A DNA stretch of 7,577 nt from Cyanobacteria bacterium NC_groundwater_1444_Ag_S-0.65um_54_12 (GCA_016267585.1 JACQUT010000264.1:1-7577), one strand, 5' to 3'. Shown: positions 1 to 6,647, counted from the stretch's first letter. Notes: a model not told the origin generated them from the letters alone. Made by a program: numbers and translations.

Positions 1-450
1 ATCCTGGACGGTGCAGTGATACATGGTTTCCCCACCGAGAGTCGCGGCATTCAACTGGAACGCAACCAAGTAAAGGTGAATGGACAGCGTTTCTCGGTTT
101 ATGTGGGCGAACGTGTGATACTGGCGCCACAGAGCCAAGTATACGGTCCATCCATCATCGGAGATGATAGCCATATCGGGCAGCAAGCTTTGGTTTATCG
201 AGCCATGATCGGCAAACGCTGCGTGTTAGAGCCACGTGCTGCCGCTATTGGTGTCCATATTCCAGAAGGGCATTACATACCCGCTGGAGTAGTTGTTCGA
301 ACCCAGACGCAAGCTGATATACTGCCAATCGTCACGGGTGATTACCCGTTCCGCGATGTCAACGCGCAGGCAGTAGAAGTGAATGTGGCTCTGGCCAACG
401 GCTACAATGCCCTTTATCCGCGCCGGGTGGCACCTTACACCGAGCCCTAG
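1..450 (+). CDS. Gamma-class carbonic anhydrase homologue (Cam-like left-handed beta-helix protein), 5'-partial, zinc site altered
   Basis: The reading frame is open from the first base, so the true start lies upstream; the GTG at 16 is internal. The visible 149 residues match the C-terminal two thirds of Cam-type gamma carbonic anhydrases: a hexapeptide-repeat beta-helix (VYGPSIIGDDSHIG, then the CVLEPRAAAIGV block near residues 70-80 and IPAGVVV), followed by a C-terminal helical tail (NVALANGY). Active members are trimers that hydrate CO2 using Zn or Fe bound by three histidines. Here the first ligand is kept (His8, bases 22-24). The LAHQSQVHGP motif of Cam reads LAPQSQVYGP, so the other two ligand positions are Pro43 (127-129) and Tyr48 (142-144). 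The Glu that acts as proton shuttle just after the first His also appears to be lost (Pro11, though Glu13 is near). The fold is therefore clear, but carbonic anhydrase activity is doubtful. It may bind a ligand, or act as a subunit partner of an active paralogue. It converges on the TPR gene. Confidence 0.85.
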   Translation: MLDGAVIHGFPTESRGIQLERNQVKVNGQRFSVYVGERVILAPQSQVYGPSIIGDDSHIGQQALVYRAMIGKRCVLEPRAAAIGVHIPEGHYIPAGVVVRTQTQADILPIVTGDYPFRDVNAQAVEVNVALANGYNALYPRRVAPYTEP

Positions 451-1142
451 CAGGTCATGCAAATGGGTCTAATTCTTGCTTGAGCCTGGCGCTTGGTCCA
501 GTTCAGGTTGAATTTGGCATAGGTGTGCTGTGGATCGAACTCTAGCGCCAGATGTAATTCATCCAGCGCTCCCGCGAGATCGCCTTGCTCTCTGCGCGCT
601 GTACCCAGATTGGCATGCAAGGTGGCATTGCCCGGATCGATCAGGAGCCCACGTCGGTAGGCGTATTCAGCTGCTGCATGCTCGCCTTGCTCGGTATGGA
701 TCAGCCCGATTACCAGCCAGATATCAGGCCGACACGGCTCTAGCCGAACGCCTTGCCGAAAAGCCGTCAAGGACTCTGGCAGGTTACCCAGACTGCGCCA
801 GCAAAATCCCAAATTGAAATGGGCCTGGGCAAAGGTAGGGTTGAGGGCAATAGCCCTGCGATACCATACCGCAGCATCTTCTAGCCTACCCTCGCATTGT
901 AGCAGCAATCCCAGATAAAACGGCGCAACGGGCGAGTAGGGAGCAATTTAATAGGCCTGATTAAAAAGCGCTTCGGCTGACGCTACTTCACCCTGATGAA
1001 ACTTGGCGCTTCCTGACTCGTTGTAGCGCGTTGCTCGGTCCTGTTGCAATTCAGCGATAGCTGGGATGATCGGCAAAAATAAGCGTGCCGCCTTACGCCC
1101 GCTCGAGAAAGGGATAATTTTCGCAGGATGCGTTGCTGACAT
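447..1142 (-). pseudogene. TPR-repeat protein interrupted by an in-frame TAA stop
   Basis: The frame runs from ATG (1142-1140) to TAG (449-447), 232 codons including the final stop, with one internal stop at codon 65 (TAA, 950-948). Both halves are parts of the same repeat protein. Before the stop come a basic/hydrophobic N-terminus (residues 1-35, no clear signal peptide) and a TPR ending in FNQAY. After it the repeat resumes with IAPYSPVAPFYLG, and four more TPRs follow (RLEDAAVWYRRAIALNP, LPESLTAFRQGVRLEP, EHAAAEYAYRRGLLIDP and DLAGALDELHLALEFDP), plus a partial last one. TPRs are helical hairpins that mediate protein-protein contacts; the partner is unknown. The stop sits at a variable repeat position (the x in A-x-x-L-x-P), where GAA, AAA or CAA would be usual. 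Restart after the stop would need a TTG (908) with only a weak, too-close GGGA before it and no nearby ATG. A GGGGG run lies 5 nt before the ATG at 1142. A sequence error is a real alternative to a pseudogene. Confidence 0.75.
948..950 (-). other. In-frame TAA stop inside a TPR repeat
   Basis: The minus-strand triplet TAA lies in the same frame as both the upstream 64 residues and the downstream TPR array. Repeat periodicity continues across it without insertion or deletion, so a single base substitution (for example from GAA, AAA or CAA) accounts for it. Confidence 0.85.
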
Positions 1143-1319
1143 GGCTACCCCCTGACCCCCGCATCCGCTCCCTCATAGCGAAGAGTCCCCTTTACCTGGT
1201 CACTCCTTATTAAGAATCTCGGCATGGTTGAGCGCAAATCGAGGGTAATCACGGAATATTCCATAAGAATTTTTCTTGGCTTTGCCAGCGATTTCGTGGT
1301 GATTTTAACTGACGGGCTG
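1143..1319. other. 177-bp intergenic gap between the methyltransferase and TPR genes
   Basis: This is the only sizeable non-coding stretch. It is AT-richer near the methyltransferase end and GC-richer near the TPR start. It holds a perfect 10-bp palindrome GGAATATTCC (1253-1262) and a short inverted repeat AAGAA-AAA-TTCTT. Neither looks like an intrinsic terminator, because there is no GC-rich stem followed by a T run. A 39-codon minus-strand open frame (1264-1145) has no ribosome binding site and no recognisable product. Confidence 0.6.
1208..1237 (-). promoter_or_regulatory. Possible weak sigma70-type promoter for the TPR gene
   Basis: On the minus strand, TTGCGC (1237-1232) is followed after 18 nt by TTAATA (1213-1208), which loosely resembles -35 and -10 boxes. 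It is correctly placed upstream of the TPR start at 1142. Both hexamers deviate from consensus, and matches of this quality arise often by chance. Confidence 0.15.
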
Positions 1320-2954
1320 CTATTCGCGCGCCAGGTAGCCGCCATCAGGAGTCGGGGTGGCCGCTGCAGCCAGGATATTTTCCAAGCGAAAGTTGCAAGG
1401 CTGACCGGAACGTATGAGGGTAGAGACGAGATGGTCGTGGATGCGATCCTTGGGGCTGTCAGGATGGTCGCGCAAGAACTTTTGCACGATAGAGCAAAGG
1501 TGGGATTCATCGGCAGTCGGTGTGACAAGCTTGCGGCTGACTTTGACTGGCAAGACTTTTTTCCAGGTGATTACCAGATCGCGGCGCACCGTCTTGGAAC
1601 GTCTCAGCCGATTATAGGATTGCTGTGCCGGCTCGATCGTGGTGAGCTGCATGAGCTCGAAACCAGTTTCTGCCATGATCCCTTGGATAGCAGCCCAGAG
1701 GGTGGCATCGGTGGCCTGAAAGCAGAGCGACAAGTAGCCATCATGTTTCAGGACGCGCTGGCATTCGTGCAGTGCCGCGCGCATGCCGCGTTCCCAGTCT
1801 GCTTGCTCCAGGCCACGAGTACGGTTGATCACGATTTCTTCCGCGTGCCATTCCGTATCCATACCCAGCCAGCTCTCCCAGAGAAAGTTCAGCTCGCCAT
1901 ACTGGATAGCTCCGCCGTAAGGCGGATCAGTAAAAAGGTAATCGATGCAGCTGTCTGGCAATGGCAAAGCGGTAGCGTTAGCCAGCGCATGGCAACAGGG
2001 CGGTAGAGGATCTGGCAGCTGTTGCTTGCCAGCTAGCACGGCATTCAGTCGTCGCGCGAAGCCTACGAAAGCATTGCGTTCCAGGAATTTGCGCGGCACG
2101 TAATAGGTGCCTTTGGCGTAACCGCCCCCGCCGCTTCGCACCTGTTGCATGCTGGTAGCGGCGAACAAGTGAGCGGAAAAAGTGAAAAGTAAAACATCTC
2201 TGGCATGGGGATCCGCCAAAGCCAGGATCTCGCGCTGCAAAATGGCCATGGCCCGCAGGTTGCGCGGTGTGAAGAGCTGATCGACTCGCGTGAAGGAAGC
2301 AGTACCGGCCCGCCAGTTATCACCCCAGCGTTTGGCAGGCTCATTCATCATGCGGTTCCGCGGATAGGGTGCTCCTACCGGAGCGGCGGATAGTTCGGCG
2401 AGCGAATGGCGGTCCCGTTCGTTAGCTGGCCGACGGCGGCTCCGCGGACGGCAACTGCCCAGGCATTCGTACCGTAACTCGACCGGATGCGGCGTTCCGC
2501 GCGGTTCGCCATGATCGAAGAGCGTCACCAGTAGGCGAGCTCGCTGACCGCAGCCATCGCAATCGGTAGCGTAAAGATCGCTTGCCGGTAGCGCCAGCTG
2601 TCGCCAGAGGATTTGCGCGGCGGCTCTTACCCGCTCGGTTTCCGCCCGCTGGCAGTAGTGGCGTGCGATGAATACTGCTGCCGGGGAGCGATCGAGGGCG
2701 ATCGCCACACGTCCCTCTAGCAAGGCGGCCAGCGCCGTTCCGCCCGAGCCGCAAAATGGATCGAGCACCAGTGCTCCGGGGCGGCTGTAATGCCGGATGA
2801 AAGCGCGAATGGTGTCATGCGGCTTCTTTGACCAATAAGTATGCATTCCGTAAAGCGCGCCGGCTTTGGTAGCTGGCGGCGTATCACGAAATGGAATGAC
2901 CACCGGTGGTTTTTCTGCGGTGGTATAGGTACGGGCAAAAGCGAAGGGTGTCAC
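1320..2954 (-). CDS. Zinc-ribbon adenine/cytosine-N-specific DNA methyltransferase (DPPY type), orphan
   Basis: Predicted S-adenosylmethionine-dependent amino-methyltransferase of DNA, 544 aa. I chose GTG (2954-2952) as start because it overlaps the rsmD stop as GTGA; the frame stays open 23 codons further up, but that is inside rsmD. Numbered from this start, a conserved SKKPHDTIRAFIRHYS segment precedes the SAM-binding motif I DPFCGSG (65-71). A CxxC...CxxxC putative zinc ribbon follows (Cys132, Cys135, Cys164, Cys168). The catalytic motif IV, DPPY (343-346), comes next, followed by YGELNFLWESW. Motif I before motif IV, with a zinc ribbon between, resembles the COG1743/DUF1156-like group of adenine-specific methylases. 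The last ~75 residues after VITWKK contain a helical segment I cannot assign. No restriction enzyme, specificity subunit or phage gene lies nearby, so it looks solitary. The target base and sequence cannot be read from the gene, and an RNA substrate is not excluded. Its coupling to rsmD suggests stable vertical residence. Confidence 0.82.
   Translation of the reverse strand: MTPFAFARTYTTAEKPPVVIPFRDTPPATKAGALYGMHTYWSKKPHDTIRAFIRHYSRPGALVLDPFCGSGGTALAALLEGRVAIALDRSPAAVFIARHYCQRAETERVRAAAQILWRQLALPASDLYATDCDGCGQRARLLVTLFDHGEPRGTPHPVELRYECLGSCRPRSRRRPANERDRHSLAELSAAPVGAPYPRNRMMNEPAKRWGDNWRAGTASFTRVDQLFTPRNLRAMAILQREILALADPHARDVLLFTFSAHLFAATSMQQVRSGGGGYAKGTYYVPRKFLERNAFVGFARRLNAVLAGKQQLPDPLPPCCHALANATALPLPDSCIDYLFTDPPYGGAIQYGELNFLWESWLGMDTEWHAEEIVINRTRGLEQADWERGMRAALHECQRVLKHDGYLSLCFQATDATLWAAIQGIMAETGFELMQLTTIEPAQQSYNRLRRSKTVRRDLVITWKKVLPVKVSRKLVTPTADESHLCSIVQKFLRDHPDSPKDRIHDHLVSTLIRSGQPCNFRLENILAAAATPTPDGGYLARE
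2698..2705. repeat. HIP1 octamer GCGATCGC
   Basis: Exact 8-bp palindrome, here within the extended 10-bp form GGCGATCGCC, inside the methyltransferase gene. A one-mismatch copy (GCGATCGA, 2688-2695) lies 2 bp away. Confidence 0.6.
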
Positions 2955-3526
2955 GTTGCAGTGGCTCGCTTGCCGGTGGCGGCGAGCGAGCGGAATACCG
3001 CCAGCCGGGTTTTTCCGTAGCAATAAAGCCGTGGCTCGCCAAGCTTGGCAGGACCAGGCGGCAACACGTCAGCGGCGGCATGCTCGACTACCAGTAGCCC
3101 TCCTGGTGCCAGCAGGTCCGGTAACCTATCCCAGCAGCTCTCCCAGTGGGCGAAAGCATACGGTGGATCGGCAAAAATGACGGTAAAACGTGCTGGCTCG
3201 CTCAAAAGGCGAGTAATGGCACGTGCTACCTCTCCATGGATGACTTGCAGGCGTGCGCTGACGCCCAGCATTCGTGCATTGGCCAATATTCCCGCACAGG
3301 CTTGGTCTGATCGCTCTACCGCAATAACCTGGGAGGCGCCGCGGGAAAGGGCCTCTAAACTGCTGGCTCCGGTACCGGCAAATAGCTCCAGTACGGTAGC
3401 ATCTTTAATCAGCGGACCGATAATGGCGAAGAGCGCTTCGCGCACTAGCGAAGTAGTCGGCCTGAGTTCAGCGCCAGCGATCCGCTTTAGCACGCGACCG
3501 CGGTGCTTACCCCCGATGATCCGCAT
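2951..3526 (-). CDS. rsmD: 16S rRNA (guanine(966)-N2)-methyltransferase RsmD
   Basis: RsmD methylates N2 of G966 (E. coli numbering) in helix 31 of 16S rRNA, on the assembled 30S subunit, using SAM. The 191-aa product has the typical family length and signatures: N-terminal MRIIGGKHRGR, the RPTTSLVREALF segment (residues 22-33), SAM motif I LELFAGTGASSLEALSRGA (46-64), the acidic ribose-binding ERSD (71-74), and catalytic DPPY (120-123). The start ATG (3526-3524) overlaps the recG stop as TGATG. The stop overlaps the GTG of the downstream methyltransferase as GTGA, so translation is probably coupled on both sides. The recG-rsmD order is common in several bacterial phyla, where coaD often follows; here a DNA methyltransferase takes that place. 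Confidence 0.95.
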   Translation of the reverse strand: MRIIGGKHRGRVLKRIAGAELRPTTSLVREALFAIIGPLIKDATVLELFAGTGASSLEALSRGASQVIAVERSDQACAGILANARMLGVSARLQVIHGEVARAITRLLSEPARFTVIFADPPYAFAHWESCWDRLPDLLAPGGLLVVEHAAADVLPPGPAKLGEPRLYCYGKTRLAVFRSLAATGKRATAT

Positions 3527-5994
3527 CAGCCGACACCCAAAAAATCCAGGTGCTGGGCGTAAGCAGCTAGCATGCCAGCTTTAAGATCGGGCTGGGCGGT
3601 AAGCTCTGGATCATGGGCTATGATTTGCTGGGCCGCGGTGCGGGCCGCTTCGAGAAGCTTTCCGTCGGTTGCCAAATTGGCAAGAACCAAATCAGGCAAG
3701 CCGCTTTGCCTGGCGCCAAGGAACTCGCCAGGTCCTCGTAGCTCGAGATCCTTTTCGGCGATGCTGAAGCCATTTTGGGTAGCACACATGATTTCCATGC
3801 GTGATCTGGTAGCATCTGATGCCCGGCTGTCCGTCAAGAGAATGCAATGGCTCGCCGCGGCACCACGCCCTACTCGCCCCCGTAGCTGGTGCAGCTGGGA
3901 AAGCCCGAAGCGTTCAGCATTTTCGATCACCATGACCGTGGCGTTGGGCACATCCACCCCGACTTCGATCACGGTCGTGGCAACCAGTACGTCTAGCTCT
4001 TGTCTGCGGAAAGCACCGATGACGGTCTCTTTTTCCTCTGCCGCCATTTGCCCGTGCAGCAGGCCCAGACGGAAGTCCTTCAACTCCTTGGTCCTGAGCC
4101 GCTCGTATTCGCAGGTGGCAGCTCTAAGGTCCAGTTTTTCGGATTCCGCGACCAGAGGAAACACTATGTAAGCCTGGTGCCCTTGCCGAGACGCGTTTGC
4201 TATCAGCTCCCAAGCTTGCCGGTGCCCGTTGCGGCCAGTTGACCAGTGCGTCAGGACCGGCTGGCGACCGGGTGGCAGTTCGTCGATCAACGAGACGTCG
4301 AGGTCGCCGTAAAGTACCATGGCCAGCGTGCGCGGAATGGGTGTAGCCGTCATCGTCAACACTTCTACATTTTGGCCTTTGGCCCGCAACAGCGCACGTT
4401 GACGCACTCCGAAACGATGCTGTTCGTCGATGATGGCCAGTCCCAAGCGTTGGAACTCGACACCCGCTTGAATCAACGCATGGGTGCCTATTGCGATCGG
4501 GCAAAAACCAGTTTGCAAGGCGCGCAGATAAATCTCGCGATCGCGTTTGGATTGCTTGCCTAGCAACAACGCGATTTCTATTCCGAGTGGCCGCAAAAGC
4601 TCCTGGCAAGTCTGAAAATGCTGTTCGGCCAGAATCTCGGTAGGGGCCATCAGAACGCTCTGATAACCGTTGTCCAGCGCCACCAGTAAGGCCAGGAGAG
4701 CGACTACGGTCTTGCCAGATCCGACATCGCCCTGCACGAGACGATTCATAGGCGTGTCATTGGCCAGATCTTGGCGAATTTCGGAAAAAGCACGCTTTTG
4801 CGCTCCGGTCAGCTCGAAAGGTAAAGTTGCCAGTAGCTGTTCAACCATGCCACCGTTCTTGGGTGGCAGTGACAGAGCGGTAGTCTGTCTTGCCAGCTGG
4901 GTGCGTTTGAAAGCCAAACCTAGCTGCAGCCAGAAAAGTTCCTCGAAAATCAGCCGGTGGCGCGCCGTGTCTCGCTCGGCCAAGCTCGCGGGGAAATGGA
5001 TACTTTTGAGCGCAGCTGGGCGATCGCAAAGCCCATACTGTCGACGTAAAGCTCCCGGCAATGTCTCGCGCAGTTGTGATTGCAAATCCACCAGCAATTG
5101 ATGAATGATGCGGCGCAGGGTTTTTTGCTGCAATCCCTCGGTGAGGGCATAAACCGGCACAATACGCCCCACATGCAGGCTATCAGCGCCAGCTACGTCT
5201 TCCCCCGGACCGATGACCTCGGTTTCCGGACGTTCAAAGACCAGGTATTTGCCATAAGAATCGATTTTCGCCTCACCAGAAAGTATGATCCCGTGTCCCA
5301 GCGGGAAACGCTTCTTCCAGGTTTCGCGCTGCGCTTGGGTAGTATGACCCATGAACCAACGTGCTGACACCTTGCCGGTTTCGTCGCTGATCCAAAGCGT
5401 ACAGATAGTCAGGTTAGGCCGGCGTTCCGGGGAGAATACTTCTACCCGCCGGAGCACGCCCCAGATAGTTACCGTGGCACCGGGCCGCAAATCGCGTAGC
5501 GAGACTCGGTGCTGGTAATCCAGATAATGGCGTGGATAGTGGGCGAGCAGTTCGCGTACGGTACGGATCCCCAGACGTTCCAGCATACTTTGCAGATAAG
5601 GGCCTATTCCTTTTATCCGGCCAGCTAGCGGCCAATTCTCGACGTATGATGGCACAGCTTCCGCTGCTGGCTGGTCAGCTTCCGGAACTTTGTTGGTTGC
5701 CGAACTGGCTGATAGCTCGGAGTTACCGACGATAAGCGAGGGTAAAACTGCGCGGATCCGCCCGATGAGTTCACGGCGCGCCAAAAGATCGAGCTGGCGG
5801 TACATGGCAAACTTGCCATGCAGTTGCTCGAGTCGAGCACGCTGCGTATTGGTCAGCAATTGACCTGACAGCTCGCTGATTTGCATTTGCATGAACTCGG
5901 AAAAACGGGCATGACGACCCTGTAAATCGCAGTAGGCATGCCGTTCCTCTGCAGCCAACGCTGCCAGCAGGCGAGCGGTATCAGCTACTGTCAT
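3526..5994 (-). CDS. recG: ATP-dependent DNA helicase RecG, long form with N-terminal extension
   Basis: RecG is a monomeric superfamily 2 translocase that regresses stalled replication forks and branch-migrates Holliday junctions and R-loops. The ATG at 5994-5992 overlaps the stop of the upstream glycosylase gene as ATGA. It gives 822 aa, against about 690 in E. coli. Residues 1-90 form a helical extension with DLQGRHARFSEFM (23-35), followed by a low-complexity linker (92-117). The wedge domain follows, with the PLAGRIKGIGPYLQSML entry (122-138) and the OB-fold (about 165-265). The helicase core has Walker A GDVGSGKT (422-429), DEQH (523-526), TATPIPRT (549-556) and motif VI QLRGRVGR (703-710). 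The C-terminal RecG segment ends in LDFLG. All catalytic motifs are intact. The extension resembles that of cyanobacterial-type RecG as I recall it. The frame is open 130 codons further upstream, but that stretch is antiphase to the glycosylase gene. No Shine-Dalgarno sequence is visible, consistent with coupling. Confidence 0.95.
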   Translation of the reverse strand: MTVADTARLLAALAAEERHAYCDLQGRHARFSEFMQMQISELSGQLLTNTQRARLEQLHGKFAMYRQLDLLARRELIGRIRAVLPSLIVGNSELSASSATNKVPEADQPAAEAVPSYVENWPLAGRIKGIGPYLQSMLERLGIRTVRELLAHYPRHYLDYQHRVSLRDLRPGATVTIWGVLRRVEVFSPERRPNLTICTLWISDETGKVSARWFMGHTTQAQRETWKKRFPLGHGIILSGEAKIDSYGKYLVFERPETEVIGPGEDVAGADSLHVGRIVPVYALTEGLQQKTLRRIIHQLLVDLQSQLRETLPGALRRQYGLCDRPAALKSIHFPASLAERDTARHRLIFEELFWLQLGLAFKRTQLARQTTALSLPPKNGGMVEQLLATLPFELTGAQKRAFSEIRQDLANDTPMNRLVQGDVGSGKTVVALLALLVALDNGYQSVLMAPTEILAEQHFQTCQELLRPLGIEIALLLGKQSKRDREIYLRALQTGFCPIAIGTHALIQAGVEFQRLGLAIIDEQHRFGVRQRALLRAKGQNVEVLTMTATPIPRTLAMVLYGDLDVSLIDELPPGRQPVLTHWSTGRNGHRQAWELIANASRQGHQAYIVFPLVAESEKLDLRAATCEYERLRTKELKDFRLGLLHGQMAAEEKETVIGAFRRQELDVLVATTVIEVGVDVPNATVMVIENAERFGLSQLHQLRGRVGRGAAASHCILLTDSRASDATRSRMEIMCATQNGFSIAEKDLELRGPGEFLGARQSGLPDLVLANLATDGKLLEAARTAAQQIIAHDPELTAQPDLKAGMLAAYAQHLDFLGVG
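4537..4544. repeat. HIP1 octamer GCGATCGC
   Basis: Exact copy inside recG. A one-mismatch copy (GCGATCGG) lies at 4493-4500. Confidence 0.6.
5020..5027. repeat. HIP1 octamer GCGATCGC
   Basis: Exact copy inside recG, in a different codon phase context from the one at 4537. A further near copy (GCGATCGA) is in the glycosylase gene at 6219-6226. Confidence 0.6.
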
Positions 5995-6647
5995 GGGGAC
6001 GCGGTGGCGGTGGTGCCGGGATTTGTTCCGAGTCGGCCGCCACCTTGCGGCAGCGGTCTGGATACCCAAGGGTTGGCCGGCAACAAAAACCGCCAAGGGC
6101 GATCTTGTCCCTGCGAGATGCCGATACGCGTAGTCGCGACAATGGCGTCTTGGGGGATTACCGGGCCGGCCGCCAGAAAAAGCTCGTCGCTGGACAGCAA
6201 ATCCGTGCCATCGAGCGTGCGATCGATGGACAGCGCTTGGCAAAGACGTCCCGGTCCGTTTGTGAGATCGCGTTCCCGGCCACCGCGCGCGCTGGCCATC
6301 TCCGCTTTTCCCAGCTCTGGCTCCAGAGCGCGGAGCAACACTGCGGCCCCTATGCCTGGCGGCTCGCAGACTACATTGAGGCAAAAGTGATTGCCATAGG
6401 TGAAATAAACATAGGCGATGCCGGGTCGCTCGAACATGCTATGGTTGCGCGGAGTCGTTCCTCGGCAAGAATGGCTGGCCGGATCGCCTTGGCGATAAGC
6501 CTCGGTTTCCACGATGAAGCCACTACGCACGCCTTGCTCGGTGACCCGCACCAGGCGAGCACCTAGCAAGCGGCAGGCCACGGCACAGGCATCTCCCTCC
6601 AAGCTTGCCGCGGCAATTCTCACGAAGCTGGCCATGCAATCCGGCAT
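5991..6647 (-). CDS. 3-methyladenine DNA glycosylase, AAG/MPG family
   Basis: Monofunctional base-excision glycosylase (EC 3.2.2.21 type) that flips out and removes alkylated or deaminated purines such as 3-methyladenine and hypoxanthine. The 218-aa product aligns with human AAG throughout. ETEAY (47-51) carries the catalytic Glu49 and pocket Tyr51. His59 matches AAG His136. YVYFTYGNHFCLN (79-91) supplies Tyr81, the intercalating Tyr84 and Asn91. LLRALEP (104-110), TNGPGRLCQALSID (129-142) and PWRFLLPANPWVS (184-196) complete the fold. A Gly/Pro-rich tail of about 20 residues after the usual NPWVSR end is unusual. The first ATG (6647) has no Shine-Dalgarno sequence. A second ATG at 6635 (residue 5) has a GGA 4 nt upstream and is a possible alternative. 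It lies 46 nt after the transaldolase stop, and its stop overlaps recG by 4 nt, suggesting a repair operon. Confidence 0.93.
   Translation of the reverse strand: MPDCMASFVRIAAASLEGDACAVACRLLGARLVRVTEQGVRSGFIVETEAYRQGDPASHSCRGTTPRNHSMFERPGIAYVYFTYGNHFCLNVVCEPPGIGAAVLLRALEPELGKAEMASARGGRERDLTNGPGRLCQALSIDRTLDGTDLLSSDELFLAAGPVIPQDAIVATTRIGISQGQDRPWRFLLPANPWVSRPLPQGGGRLGTNPGTTATASP

Noticed and set aside
447..908. Independent short TPR gene starting at TTG 908
   Set aside because: The start has only a weak, badly spaced GGGA before it and would cut into a repeat whose first half lies in the same frame upstream of the stop.
1145..1264. 39-codon minus-strand ORF in the intergenic gap
   Set aside because: It has no ribosome binding site, no recognisable sequence and low-complexity Gly/Arg codons at its end.
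1224..2006. 260-codon plus-strand open frame
   Set aside because: It is antisense to the methyltransferase, whose motifs are intact, and shows no recognisable domain.
2955..3023. Methyltransferase start at ATG 3023
   Set aside because: The added 23 residues overlap the conserved C-terminus of rsmD, and the GTG at 2954 forms a standard GTGA coupling junction.
1867..3146. Shared 12-mer CAGCTCTCCCAG in the methyltransferase and rsmD
   Set aside because: Both copies encode Trp-Glu-Ser soon after a DPPY motif. Two short matches at this spacing look coincidental rather than a repeat or a duplication.
3572..4171. 199-codon plus-strand open frame
   Set aside because: It is antisense to the recG helicase motifs; its Ser/Arg-rich composition is typical of a shadow frame.
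5995..6384. Upstream extension of recG by 130 codons
   Set aside because: It lies antiphase within the well-supported glycosylase gene, its residues look like frame-shifted coding DNA, and the ATGA overlap gives a natural start at 5994.
6605..6616. 12-bp palindrome TTGCCGCGGCAA
   Set aside because: It is inside the glycosylase coding sequence, isolated, and explained by codons for Ala and Ile.
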